A stretch of 64,000 nucleotides of DNA from positions 1 through 64,000 of the forward strand of contig NZ_JARXHY010000001.1 in assembly GCF_031127815.1 (NCBI RefSeq). The letters are read 5' to 3'. This DNA is from Pelagicoccus sp. SDUM812003 (GTDB taxonomy: Bacteria > Verrucomicrobiota > Verrucomicrobiia > Opitutales > Opitutaceae). This document shows positions 9,151-18,074 of this stretch, piece by piece. Position numbers and translations under genes: made by a program. Below the pieces are notes generated by a model. That model saw only the letters and a program-made list of their open reading frames with translations, made no database searches and was not told where the DNA came from. Position 1 is the first letter of the stretch; each line of letters opens with the position of its first letter.

Positions 9151-11238
9151 ATGATTGGCCGAAAGTCGCGCGTTTTAGGGGTATTTTCGAGTTTTCTTGC
9201 GAGCGCCTCGCTGGGCTCGGACGCCTTTTCCCAGACCGATGTCGACATCGCCAGCATGTCGCTCGACGAGCTGATGGGGGTGGAAGTCACTACGCCGGGC
9301 AAGGTGCCGGAGGAGATTCGCGACACTCCGGCCAGCGTCTATCTGGTGACGCGATCGGATGTGGAGGCCTACGGCTATCGCACCCTGACGGAGGTGTTGG
9401 AGAACGTGCCCGGGTTTTACAACATAGACAACTACACCGGCGTCAGCGGCAACTTCGGCATAAGGGGGTTCTGGAACGGGCGCTCGCAGAACAGCAGCGT
9501 GGCCATCTTGCTCAACGGGGTGCCTCAGTCGCGGCTGGATGTTTGGTCCAACCCGATGGAGTCGCTGAACATCCCGGTGGAGGCGATCGATCGGGTGGAG
9601 GTGTCGCGCGGGCCGAACTCCGTGATTTACGGAAACGGAGCGGCCTTCGGAGCGATCAACATCATCACCGACAGCTCCTACGCCGACGATCAGGTGAGCG
9701 TCTCGGTGGGCGGCTACCACACGCGCTCCGCGGCGGCTCGCTGGTCGGAGTTCGGCGAGGATTTCCACGTCATCCTGAACGCGGGCTACTACGAGACTGG
9801 GGGAGTCGATGTCGATCTCACCGAGCTGGTGGGGCCGCAGAATCAGGCGGTGCTTCCGGCCTTTGGCGTGACCGAGGAAAACCTGTCTTTGGACGGGAAG
9901 CTGGAGAAGGCCTACAGCCAGATGCATCTCAGCGCGGCTTGGCGGGATCTCTCTTTCGAGCTGACGCACAACGAGGCGGAGGTAGAGTCCTTCTCGGGCT
10001 ATCCAGCCTTGTTCGAGGGAAACCAGCGCTTCACCCGCAACACCCGCATGACGCTGGGGAGCGAATTCGAGCTCGGGACGGCCTATCGGCTCAGCACCCA
10101 TCTGATCTACAACACCTTCGACTTGGGCGAGAACTACGACGCCCTGTTCGAAGGCTTTGTCGGATTTCACGGAGCCGACTACAACAGCTGGGAACTGGAG
10201 TCGCTGCTCAGCTACGCGCCTTCGGATCGGTTTAGGCTGATCGGCGGCATCAATCTGCAGCGCCTGCAGAACTATGTGGAGCTGACCGACGTGCCGGCGA
10301 TCGGCCTGGCCAACGAGACGGTCCTTATCGACAAGCGTGACACCCGAGCCTTTTTCACCCAGCTCAGCTACAGCATTTCGGATGCGCTACGGCTGGTTGC
10401 GGGCGGGCGCGTGGAGGAGCTCAAGGAGCACGGCCGACGCATCACCGCGGACAACGCTGACGACATCTTCGGCGTGAAGGGCGGTCATGAGAACTTCATG
10501 CCTCGCGTCTCGCTCATCTACCAGGCCTCGGACGCTAACGTGCTGAAGCTGATGGCGGGAGACGCGATCAAGTTCCCCAGTTTCACCGACGTGCTTGTAT
10601 CGTCGGAAAAGGTGAGGACGGTGGAAGCGAACTACAGCTACGCAGCCGATTCCATGTTGCTAAGCGGCAGCGTCTTTTGGAACTCGCAGCGAGACCTGAT
10701 CACCGACGAGCTGCGCTTTCTGCCGAACTACCTGGTGGATACGGATCGCCGAACGGGGGGCGAGGTCGATACCTTCGGGGTCGAGCTGCTCGCTCGGTTC
10801 GAGCTGACGGAGGCCTATCGGGCCGAGTTCGGGGCGACTTGGCAGGATTCGGACTACAAGCCGCACCCGGAAGGCATCATGAGCTACTCGCCGGAGTGGG
10901 TCGGGCATGCCAAGCTGTCCTATCGCAAGGATAACTTCACCCTGTCAGGACTCTATCGATACGTGGATAACATGTATTCGTTCTACAACGTCAACGCCGA
11001 CGAGCCGGCGGATCGCCCGGACGGTTTCTTCGGCGAGCCGGTCGACGCGTATTCGGTGGTGGATCTTCACGCTCGTTGGGACGATCTATGGGAGGGCGTT
11101 TATCTGAGCCTGCACGTGAACAATGTATTCGATACCACGATACGCTATCCCAACAATCCGATAAACGGGCGATTGCTGGATCGCGGCCACCTCGCCTACG
11201 AGCGCATGCTCAGCGTGAAGGCGGGGGTGGAGTTCTGA
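9151..11238 (+). CDS. TonB-dependent outer-membrane receptor
   Basis: This is a ligand-gated outer-membrane transporter energised by TonB. I use the ATG at 9151, which leaves a compact signal peptide (FSSFLASASLGSDAFS); the frame also opens at 9082. After a short SLDELMGVEV segment common in this group comes the plug domain (TLTEVLENVPGFY, GIRGF, IDRVEVSRGPNSVIYGNGA). A ~500-residue beta-barrel with alternating aromatic strands follows, ending in a terminal phenylalanine as outer-membrane barrels do. It faces the yfiR/hybrid-kinase operon tail to tail, a pairing that suggests substrate sensing. The transported compound is unknown, and no SusD partner is present. Confidence 0.9.
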   Translation: MIGRKSRVLGVFSSFLASASLGSDAFSQTDVDIASMSLDELMGVEVTTPGKVPEEIRDTPASVYLVTRSDVEAYGYRTLTEVLENVPGFYNIDNYTGVSGNFGIRGFWNGRSQNSSVAILLNGVPQSRLDVWSNPMESLNIPVEAIDRVEVSRGPNSVIYGNGAAFGAINIITDSSYADDQVSVSVGGYHTRSAAARWSEFGEDFHVILNAGYYETGGVDVDLTELVGPQNQAVLPAFGVTEENLSLDGKLEKAYSQMHLSAAWRDLSFELTHNEAEVESFSGYPALFEGNQRFTRNTRMTLGSEFELGTAYRLSTHLIYNTFDLGENYDALFEGFVGFHGADYNSWELESLLSYAPSDRFRLIGGINLQRLQNYVELTDVPAIGLANETVLIDKRDTRAFFTQLSYSISDALRLVAGGRVEELKEHGRRITADNADDIFGVKGGHENFMPRVSLIYQASDANVLKLMAGDAIKFPSFTDVLVSSEKVRTVEANYSYAADSMLLSGSVFWNSQRDLITDELRFLPNYLVDTDRRTGGEVDTFGVELLARFELTEAYRAEFGATWQDSDYKPHPEGIMSYSPEWVGHAKLSYRKDNFTLSGLYRYVDNMYSFYNVNADEPADRPDGFFGEPVDAYSVVDLHARWDDLWEGVYLSLHVNNVFDTTIRYPNNPINGRLLDRGHLAYERMLSVKAGVEF

Positions 11239-11300
11239 TCTGGTCGATGGGGCGACGCGGCAGGCGAGTTTCGGGAGCGACGCGTTCCGCAGGGCGCCTT

Positions 11301-13238
11301 TCAGCCGCGGCTGGAGGTTGCTCCCAGCCACTTCTTGAGGATGTGGTTGAGATTTGCGGTGTCGAAGGGCTTGGATAGAAAGTCGTCCATGCCTGACTCG
11401 TAGCTCAGCTCGCTTCCCCGAGTGGTGACGTGGGCGGTCATAGCGATGATGGGCGTGTTTTTGTTTGGATTGTCGCTGGATCGGATCGCCCGAGAGGTTT
11501 CGTATCCATCCATGCGGGGCATCTTGATATCCATGATGATCAGGCTGAAGTCCTCTTGCTCGGCCAATTTGACGGCTTCCTTGCCGTTGCGGGCCCTCGC
11601 TACCCGATGGCCGCAGGAGTTGAGCATGGACTCGCCCAGTTCGAGGTTCACCAGCTGATCGTCGACCAGAAGAATTCGTTTGTCCGACTTGGATTGCTGA
11701 ATCGGCGTGAGCGGTTCCAGCTCGGGGTCGGGATCGCTCTCGGCACTGAGCTCCACCGGCAGCTCGAACCAGAAGCAGGAGCCGTAGTCCTTTTCGCTTT
11801 CGAAATCGAGCGAGCCGCCCATGGCCTCTACGATCTTTCGGGTGATGGCGAGTCCGAGCCCCATGCCGCCGTACTCGCTGGAGAGGCCTTCGTTGAGCTG
11901 TGTGAAGGGCTGGAACACCTTTTCCCGGTCGGTGGAATCTATGCCGATGCCCGTATCGGTAACCTCGATACGCAGGCGATGCCTTTCGCCTCGGCGTCGC
12001 AGGTGGGTTTTTAGGACGACGCTTCCTTTTTCGGTAAACTTGATGCTGTTTGAAATGATGTTTAGCACCACTTGCTGAAGCTTCGTGCGATCGATGGACA
12101 GGGTGCGGGTTTGCTCGAGCTCGGGCGGATCGAAATGGTGCTCGAAGGTTAGGTCTATCCCCTTTTCCGCGGCGCTTTGGCTGAGCAGGATCAGGGCGTT
12201 CTGGCAAAGGCGGCAATAGTCGACTGGTTCGGGCGAGAAGCTCACGGCTCCGCGTTCGAAACGGCTGTAGTCGATGACGTTTCCAATCAGTTTCTGAAGG
12301 TGCTCGGCGTACTGCTTCACCAGGGCGATCTGGCGTTTGTCCTCTTGCTTGTTTAGCTTTCGCTCGAGGATCTCGACGTATCCGATGATTGGATTCAGTG
12401 GGGTGCGAAGCTCGTGGCTGATGACGGAAAGGAAATCGTCCTTGGCCCGGCTGGAGGCCTCGGCGTTTTCCTTGGCTAGGAGGATCTCCGCCTCGCGGCT
12501 TTGTATGGTCTCCATCATTTCGTTGAAAGCGTCCACCAGCGTGCCGGTCTCGTCGTTGGCCAGGCGCGGTTGCCGCTTTGAGAAGTCGTTTTCGGTGGTG
12601 ATGCGTCGGGCGGTTTTGGCGAGCTCCAGGATCGGCTGGGACACCTTGCGCCCTAGTTTGGTGGCCAGTATGATCGCCAGGGATACGGAGAGCAGCAGGA
12701 GAGCTGCGAAGATCCACGCTCTGGCGACTAGGAAGGAGGAGAGTTCGCCCAATTCCGCGTGAAGCGCCACCCGTCCGATTTCGATGCCGTCGCTCATGAC
12801 CGGCACGTTCACGTAGAGGGCGTTTCCCTCGAGTCCGCTTTCGACATCGAAGGGTGGGATCAGCCTTTCGGTATCGTCCGAACTGGGGTTGCGCTCGTAG
12901 GCGGCGAGGATCGATCCGTCCCGAGTGTAGACCACCGCGGTGATGACGTATTCGCGTTGGCGGAACGCGGAGATCATGTCCCTTGCGTCGTAGACTTCGT
13001 CGAAGACCACGGAGGTCTCCAGATTGGTGGCGATGATGCGGGCGGAAGCCTGGTACTCTTCCAGAAGCCGAGTGCGGAAAAAGCCGAACTCGATGAGAAA
13101 CGAGGTCAGCATGGAGAGCGAGACCACCAGCAGGCTCACCGAGGAGATGATGATGCTCAGCTTCTTGCGCAGCGAAAGTTCGCTGAACTGGCGGGAGAGC
13201 AACCTGCTGTTTTCCTGAGATGGGCTGTCCATTTTCAT
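11301..13238 (-). CDS. CHASE8-type hybrid sensor histidine kinase
   Basis: This is a 645-residue inner-membrane kinase with its own receiver. A transmembrane helix at about 27-50 leads to a periplasmic CHASE8-like sensor (to ~165) and a second helix at 172-192. HAMP, HisKA with phospho-acceptor His275 (SHELRTP), and an HATPase domain with the N box (NIISNSIKF) and G boxes (DTGIGI, GGMGLGLAI) follow. The C-terminal receiver has VDDQ, phospho-acceptor Asp570 (IIMDIKMPRMDG) and SKPFD. Its ATG overlaps the yfiR stop in an ATGA junction, so the two genes are translationally coupled. No separate output regulator is encoded nearby. Confidence 0.92.
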   Translation of the reverse strand: MKMDSPSQENSRLLSRQFSELSLRKKLSIIISSVSLLVVSLSMLTSFLIEFGFFRTRLLEEYQASARIIATNLETSVVFDEVYDARDMISAFRQREYVITAVVYTRDGSILAAYERNPSSDDTERLIPPFDVESGLEGNALYVNVPVMSDGIEIGRVALHAELGELSSFLVARAWIFAALLLLSVSLAIILATKLGRKVSQPILELAKTARRITTENDFSKRQPRLANDETGTLVDAFNEMMETIQSREAEILLAKENAEASSRAKDDFLSVISHELRTPLNPIIGYVEILERKLNKQEDKRQIALVKQYAEHLQKLIGNVIDYSRFERGAVSFSPEPVDYCRLCQNALILLSQSAAEKGIDLTFEHHFDPPELEQTRTLSIDRTKLQQVVLNIISNSIKFTEKGSVVLKTHLRRRGERHRLRIEVTDTGIGIDSTDREKVFQPFTQLNEGLSSEYGGMGLGLAITRKIVEAMGGSLDFESEKDYGSCFWFELPVELSAESDPDPELEPLTPIQQSKSDKRILLVDDQLVNLELGESMLNSCGHRVARARNGKEAVKLAEQEDFSLIIMDIKMPRMDGYETSRAIRSSDNPNKNTPIIAMTAHVTTRGSELSYESGMDDFLSKPFDTANLNHILKKWLGATSSRG

Positions 13239-13855
13239 TCCTCGACGATTCTGCTGGCGAGCCGCAGGAGCTTCGCTCGGTACTCGATGCCGCGTTGGCG
13301 CGATGTTTTCAGGTCGATCTCGAATGAGAGCTTACGCTGCCGCTTGATGAAGTTTACCATGCCGCCCATTTCCAGGAAATCCTCGAAGGCCCCGATCAGC
13401 ACGATCGGCTGGCCCGCGGTGCGTAGGACGATTCTAGGGATCGCGGTCAGATCGGGCTCGCTGAAGTAGATGGCCTGAAGCCCTCGCAGCTGCTCCGAGG
13501 AAATGTCGCGATCGATCAGCCTGACTTCGAAGCGCGAGCGGAAGGTTTCGTTTTGCAGCAGCGACTGGAAGGCGGTCAGGCTGTCGGAGTCTTCGAAAAC
13601 GCCGATCTGGATGGGGTGGGCCTCCTGTGGCCATTCGGTGAAGCTGAGCACCCGAAGGGTCATCGCGGCCTCGATCTGTTGCTGCGGCAGGTCTTGGGCT
13701 GGGAGCGTCCAGGCGACCAGGCAAGCGATAAAGGAGACGAAGGCTGCCGCAAATCCGCCTCGGCGCGGCCGCGATTTCGCGGTCTTGTTTGCCGAAGAAT
13801 CGGTTCCTGCCAGTTTTGAGCTCATTTCAAAACACGGCCTAATGCTTGGATTCAT
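13235..13855 (-). CDS. YfiR-family (DUF4154) periplasmic protein
   Basis: The protein has 206 residues. An export segment near residues 34-52 (AAAFVSFIACLVAWTLPAQ) precedes a YfiR/DUF4154 domain recognisable by the opening AAMTLRVLSFTEWP, a central IQIGVFED strand and the closing GGMVNFIKRQRKLSFEIDL. In Pseudomonas, YfiR is a periplasmic repressor of the diguanylate cyclase YfiN. Here it lies in an operon with a CHASE8 kinase, so it probably modulates that kinase's periplasmic sensor. An internal ATG at 13825 is an alternative start. The adjoining TonB receptor completes a common three-gene signalling set. Confidence 0.85.
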   Translation of the reverse strand: MNPSIRPCFEMSSKLAGTDSSANKTAKSRPRRGGFAAAFVSFIACLVAWTLPAQDLPQQQIEAAMTLRVLSFTEWPQEAHPIQIGVFEDSDSLTAFQSLLQNETFRSRFEVRLIDRDISSEQLRGLQAIYFSEPDLTAIPRIVLRTAGQPIVLIGAFEDFLEMGGMVNFIKRQRKLSFEIDLKTSRQRGIEYRAKLLRLASRIVEE

Positions 13856-13985
13856 GTTGTTCAGGACGTTGTTGGGCTAGGCAGGGGTCAGGCTTTGGCA
13901 TTTCTCTGGTAAGCGCAATGCTAAGAAGGGGCTTCGCGGGTCAATGCGCTCGGATTTGCGCAAGAGCGAAGCGGTCGAAGCGCGA

Positions 13986-15647
13986 TCATGGGCTGTTCAG
14001 GCTTTCCTGCTCCGCGAGGGCGAGTTTTGCGACGCGCCGTACGTGATAGTGGATACGCTTCAGATTGCTGATGAGGTCGGATTCCAGGCGAAAAAGATCC
14101 ATGCGGTCGGGCGATCTGCCGAGCAGGCGATCGTGCAGCGACGCTTCGGCTTGATCGGCAAGCTGTTTGAACGAGGCTTTGCTGGCGAGCAGTCGCTTCG
14201 CTTGTTCGACGGACCTGTTGGTGGTGACCATCATCGCGAGACGCATGTCCTCAAGCAGCGCCTGGTGAAGTTGTTCGATGGATACCAAAGTCTCTTCGCT
14301 GATGTTGAGACCCGTTTTTATCCGGTCCTTGCCGAGACCGATCACGTGACTGTCGAGGGCGTCTCCGATGTTCTCCCAGGCGTTCACGATCGCGATGATT
14401 TCGCGGATGCGCGCTTGATCCTTTCGTGAGAGCTTTCCAGCTGGGATGCGGGCGAGGTAGTTGAGGATCGCCGTCTGCAGGGCGTCGATGTCGTCGTCTC
14501 GAGTGGAAAGGGCGTTGAGCTCGCTGAGGCTGCCGGTCGTGGCGGCGATGGGTACCTCCTCCGAAAGACGCACCGCGTAGCTGGCCAGCCTTCCCGCTTC
14601 CAGGCGAGCTCGATCGATGGCCATGCTAGGCGTATTCAAGAAGTAAGCGTCGAGGTAGATCGGTTTCGCCTCGTCGTCGACCGACTGCTGGCGGTCGGGG
14701 GCGAGGCGGCTGGCAAGCTTGCTGATCGGACCGGTGAAACCGATGAAGAGGATCAGGTTTATGCAGTTGAACAAGGTGTGAGCCATGGCGATCTCCCGGG
14801 CGATCGTTCCCTGCTGGGAGCCAAGCATGGCGGCGGCGGCGCTGAGTTGAGCGAGCTGGGGAATGAAGGCGTACCAGATGGCTACTCCCAGCACGTTGAA
14901 GATCACATGGATGAAGACGATGCGCCAAGCGGCGATCGGGCGGCCGATCGCTGCTAGGGCCGCGGTGATGCAGGTGCCGATGTTGGAGCCGAAGGCGATG
15001 GCGATGGCGCTCTCCAGCGTGAGCAGGCCTTGGGAAGCGAACACGATGGTCAGGCCGATGCTGGCCGCCGAGCTTTGCACCACCGCGGTGAAGACCAATC
15101 CCACCAGGATTCCCAGCAGCGGGGCGTCGAAGCCCTGCATCGCTTCCATAAACGGCGGGTAGCTGCGCAGCGGCCGCGTGGCGTCGCCCATCTCCTGCAT
15201 GCCGAAAAAGATGGCTCCGAGTCCGAGCAGGAAGAGGCCGAACTGGGAGAGCCGCTCGTATTTCTTAAGCAGGTGGATGGCCAGACCGATGGCTAGGAGG
15301 GGAGCTCCCGCCTCCGAAATCTTGAACGCGATGATCTGTGCGGTGAAGGTCGAGCCCACGTTGGCTCCGAAAATGACTCCGGCGCTTTGAGCGGTGGATA
15401 TCAGACCGACCGACGAAAAACCGACCAGAAGCACCGTCGTTACGGAGGAGGACTGCACGACTGCAGTGATGGTGGCCCCGGAAAGCGCGGCGGCGAAGCG
15501 GTTGCGGGTGAAGGAGGCCAGCAAGGCCTTCATGCGATCGCCCGCGAGGCTGTTGAGCGCCTGGGTCAGCATGCTCATGCCGAGGATAAAGATGGCGAGG
15601 CCGCCGATGAGTTGGATGAAAATGGGTCCGAGAGCCGGGTCGTCCAT
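13986..15647 (-). CDS. Na/Pi cotransporter family protein with PhoU-like tail
   Basis: This is a 553-residue inner-membrane transporter of the NptA/YjbB type. The two inverted-topology repeats characteristic of PF02690 are visible, each with a QSS motif: TAVVQSSSVTTVLL around residue 60 and TAVVQSSAASIGLT around residue 165. Several hydrophobic helices lie between and after them. From about residue 350 the protein becomes helical and charged, matching the PhoU-like cytosolic domain of the longer family members. The role is sodium-driven phosphate movement. No pho regulator or other phosphate gene is adjacent, and I see no Pho box. Confidence 0.88.
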   Translation of the reverse strand: MDDPALGPIFIQLIGGLAIFILGMSMLTQALNSLAGDRMKALLASFTRNRFAAALSGATITAVVQSSSVTTVLLVGFSSVGLISTAQSAGVIFGANVGSTFTAQIIAFKISEAGAPLLAIGLAIHLLKKYERLSQFGLFLLGLGAIFFGMQEMGDATRPLRSYPPFMEAMQGFDAPLLGILVGLVFTAVVQSSAASIGLTIVFASQGLLTLESAIAIAFGSNIGTCITAALAAIGRPIAAWRIVFIHVIFNVLGVAIWYAFIPQLAQLSAAAAMLGSQQGTIAREIAMAHTLFNCINLILFIGFTGPISKLASRLAPDRQQSVDDEAKPIYLDAYFLNTPSMAIDRARLEAGRLASYAVRLSEEVPIAATTGSLSELNALSTRDDDIDALQTAILNYLARIPAGKLSRKDQARIREIIAIVNAWENIGDALDSHVIGLGKDRIKTGLNISEETLVSIEQLHQALLEDMRLAMMVTTNRSVEQAKRLLASKASFKQLADQAEASLHDRLLGRSPDRMDLFRLESDLISNLKRIHYHVRRVAKLALAEQESLNSP

Positions 15648-15728
15648 GAGAGGAGGATTGTTTTCGGCAGAGTAAGCGCTTGGAAGCTAATGTCATGCGA
15701 AAAGTCCCCGATCTTCGCGGCCTCCCGC

Positions 15729-16058
15729 CTATGGGACCTCGGAAACGTCGCGCCCCGACTCCTTGGTCACCAGCTCGAGCAGACCCGGAAAGCGTAGCTC
15801 CACCTCCTCTTCCCGCAATGAGGAAAGGCATTTCGTGCCATCGGCGCGAGACTTGATAAGACCTGCCTGCCTCAAGGTTTCGAAGTGGTGGGAGCCCGTG
15901 GCCTTGGAGACCTCCAGCGGGATCTCGTTGCACGCTAGCTCGCGCCCCTCGGCTTCCTTGAGGATCCGCACGATCCTTTGCCGGCACGGATCCGAGAGGG
16001 CGTGCAGGACTTCGGAAAGCGAAACCTCCGATAGATCTGGATGGGTGAAACGTTTCAT
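15729..16058 (-). CDS. ArsR-family winged-helix repressor
   Basis: This is a 109-residue winged-helix protein of the ArsR/SmtB superfamily. The segment LHALSDPCRQRIVRIL forms the first helices. The recognition helix is around EVSKATGSHHFETLRQAGLI, and the wing is RADGTKCLSSL. No metal-binding cysteine pair typical of ArsR itself is apparent, so it probably senses redox or an electrophile. It is divergent from an old yellow enzyme gene, a pairing seen in many bacteria, and the 170 bases between them hold operator-like inverted repeats. Confidence 0.85.
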   Translation of the reverse strand: MKRFTHPDLSEVSLSEVLHALSDPCRQRIVRILKEAEGRELACNEIPLEVSKATGSHHFETLRQAGLIKSRADGTKCLSSLREEEVELRFPGLLELVTKESGRDVSEVP

Positions 16059-16109
16059 GTCGCGGCGTACGGAGGAATCGACCCGCCCGGGGCCTATCCC
16101 TGCTCATAG

Positions 16110-16125
16110 TTCGATGACATTCGAA
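16110..16125. promoter_or_regulatory. putative ArsR operator 1
   Basis: The inverted repeat TTCGA-tgacat-TCGAA lies between the divergent arsR-like and old-yellow-enzyme genes, closer to the regulator. Its TTCGA half-site recurs in the second inverted repeat 20 bases away. Binding by the adjacent ArsR-type protein is an inference from position and symmetry. Confidence 0.55.
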
Positions 16126-16143
16126 ATAACCATTGACCTTATG

Positions 16144-16167
16144 TCGAACTCAATCCTTAAAGTTCGA
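16144..16167. promoter_or_regulatory. putative ArsR operator 2 over the oxidoreductase promoter
   Basis: TCGAACT and AGTTCGA form a perfect 7-base inverted repeat with a 10-base spacer. A plausible -35 element (TTGACC, 16133-16138) lies just upstream, so the repeat would cover the core promoter of the downstream flavoprotein gene. That position would let a bound repressor block transcription. Confidence 0.55.
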
Positions 16168-16228
16168 AAATCATCTAACAATGAATCGCGAACGAGCGCG
16201 GCTCGTCTTGTGAAGGAAGAGAGGAATT

Positions 16229-17293
16229 ATGAAAACGTTATTTGAACCGTTGAAAGTGGGCGCCTGGCAGCTCCAAAATCGGATCGTCCTGGCGCCGTTG
16301 ACGCGGCAGAGAGCTGTGGAGAACCGAGTGCCTAACGAACTGATGGCGACCTACTATCGCCAACGAGCCGACGCTGGCCTGATCATATCGGAAGCCACGA
16401 GCGTCTGCCCGATGGGTGTTGGTTATCTGAATACGCCGGGCATCTGGTCCGAGGCTCAGGTCGAGGGGTGGCGCAAGGTGACCGATGCGGTGCATGCGGC
16501 GGGTGGGCTGATCGTCCTGCAGCTTTGGCATGTGGGCCGCATTTCGCATTCGAGCCTGCTTGATGGGCAGATGCCGGTGGCTCCCTCGGCGATCGCGGCC
16601 GACGGTCATGTCAGCGGTATGCGTCCAGTGACGCCTTTTGAGACGCCCCGGGCCTTGGAGACGCAAGAGGTCGCAGGCGTGGTGGAGGCCTTCCGCGCTG
16701 GGGCGGAAAACGCCAAGAAGGCTGGCTTCGACGGTGTGGAGATCCACGGGGCGAACGGCTACTTGCTCGACCAGTTCCTGCAGGATAGGACGAACCGGCG
16801 ATCGGATCAGTATGGCGGCTCGCTCGAGAACCGAGCCCGCTTGCTGCTCGAGGTGACCGATGCGGCGATCGGAGTTTGGGGCGCGGATCGAGTCGGCGTG
16901 CACATCGCTCCGCGAGGAGATGCCCACGACATGGGTGACAGCAATCCGTCGGAAACCTTTGGATACGTGGCCGAGCAATTGGGACGACGCGGCATCGCGT
17001 TTCTCTGCGCTCGCGAATATCAGGGCGAAGACAGCATAGGTCCCGAGCTGAAGCGTCGTTTCGGCGGGGTCTTCATCGCCAACGAACAGTTCACGGCGCA
17101 GTCTGCCGAAGCTGCTATCGAGGCGGGGGACGCCGATGCCGTCGCCTTTGGCCAGCTCTTCATCGCCAACTCCGATCTGGTGGAGCGTTTCCGTCAGGGC
17201 GCTCCCTTGAACGAGCCAAATCCCGATACCTTCTACGGAGAAGGGCCGGAGGGCTATATCGACCATCCCCGATTGGATGACGTGATGGCTTAG
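16229..17293 (+). CDS. old yellow enzyme family NADH:flavin oxidoreductase
   Basis: The 354-residue protein is a full-length FMN-dependent ene-reductase of the NemA/OYE family, which uses NAD(P)H to reduce activated alkenes, quinones or nitro compounds. Typical motifs are present: MAPLTR-like APLTRQRAVE near residue 25, the QLWHVGR strand, the active-site GFDGVEIHGANGYLLDQ segment with the substrate-binding His and Asn, and the RTNRRSDQYGGS loop. A divergent ArsR-type repressor and operator-like repeats precede it. Induction by an electrophilic substrate is the likely logic. The physiological substrate is unknown. Confidence 0.92.
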   Translation: MKTLFEPLKVGAWQLQNRIVLAPLTRQRAVENRVPNELMATYYRQRADAGLIISEATSVCPMGVGYLNTPGIWSEAQVEGWRKVTDAVHAAGGLIVLQLWHVGRISHSSLLDGQMPVAPSAIAADGHVSGMRPVTPFETPRALETQEVAGVVEAFRAGAENAKKAGFDGVEIHGANGYLLDQFLQDRTNRRSDQYGGSLENRARLLLEVTDAAIGVWGADRVGVHIAPRGDAHDMGDSNPSETFGYVAEQLGRRGIAFLCAREYQGEDSIGPELKRRFGGVFIANEQFTAQSAEAAIEAGDADAVAFGQLFIANSDLVERFRQGAPLNEPNPDTFYGEGPEGYIDHPRLDDVMA

Positions 17294-18063
17294 CTGGCTT
17301 CGCCTCTTTGTAGGGACTTCTCGAATACGTAGAGATAACCGTGCCAGGAGTCGCCCGCGCCCGGGTGGCTCCAGAGCGCCTTCAGGTTCAATCCCGCTCG
17401 TCGTTCGCAGAAGTCGGTCACGCTGCGGCGGGGCATCGGGTTCATCTCGAAATAGGGCTTTGCCAAGCCGAGGAGCTGGGCGACGTTTTTTGTCGCGTAG
17501 TGCAGGCGCTTTCGTGCCATGCGAAAGGCCCCCGCGTTTTGGGGCGACGCTCGGTTCAGATGGCTGGGAAGCTGGAACGCGAAGTGACCGCCGGGCCGAA
17601 GCGCTCGCGATATCTCGAGGAAATAGCCTTTCATGTAGCGTCGCGGCATGTGCTGAAATACGATGTCGGAATAGGCGAAGTCAATCGAGCCGCTCTCAAG
17701 GCAGGAAAGGGAATCGCTCGTATTGACGATGAACTTACAAGACTCTCCACGGCCGCTATTTTCCTTCGCCGCACGTATCATGGATTCGGATATGTCGATG
17801 CCGATGCAGTGGCCGAAACGGCGAGATAGCGGGAACGTCAGTCTGCCCACCCCGCAACCGAAGTCCAGGGCGGTCGCGCCGCGCATCGGGATGCCAAGCG
17901 CCGCGAGCCGCTGATGGAGGTCGCGGATCTCGTCTTCGCCAGTTTGATAGAACTCGTCGGGATCCCAGCCTCCGCCACGTTTGCCCTTTTCGGAAAGCAC
18001 TGTCCATAGCGGGTCTTCGCTCGCGAGCGCTTCGAAGTTTTTCTGAATGCGTGAAAGGCGCAC
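17290..18063 (-). CDS. class I SAM-dependent methyltransferase
   Basis: This is a 257-residue cytosolic methyltransferase of the Methyltransf_11/25 type. Motif I is clear (ALDFGCGVGRLTFPLS), followed by IGIDISESMI, SIDFAYSDIVFQHMP and a RPGGHFAFQLP strand. I start it at the GTG at 18063, only 12 bases past the stop of the RNA methyltransferase gene, which implies one transcript. The open frame runs back to 18711, but that extension is an arginine-rich shadow of the RNA methyltransferase. The substrate is not predictable. Its stop codon overlaps the end of the convergent flavoprotein gene by four bases. Confidence 0.82.
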   Translation of the reverse strand: MRLSRIQKNFEALASEDPLWTVLSEKGKRGGGWDPDEFYQTGEDEIRDLHQRLAALGIPMRGATALDFGCGVGRLTFPLSRRFGHCIGIDISESMIRAAKENSGRGESCKFIVNTSDSLSCLESGSIDFAYSDIVFQHMPRRYMKGYFLEISRALRPGGHFAFQLPSHLNRASPQNAGAFRMARKRLHYATKNVAQLLGLAKPYFEMNPMPRRSVTDFCERRAGLNLKALWSHPGAGDSWHGYLYVFEKSLQRGEAS

Positions 18064-18074
18064 GGGCGTGACGG

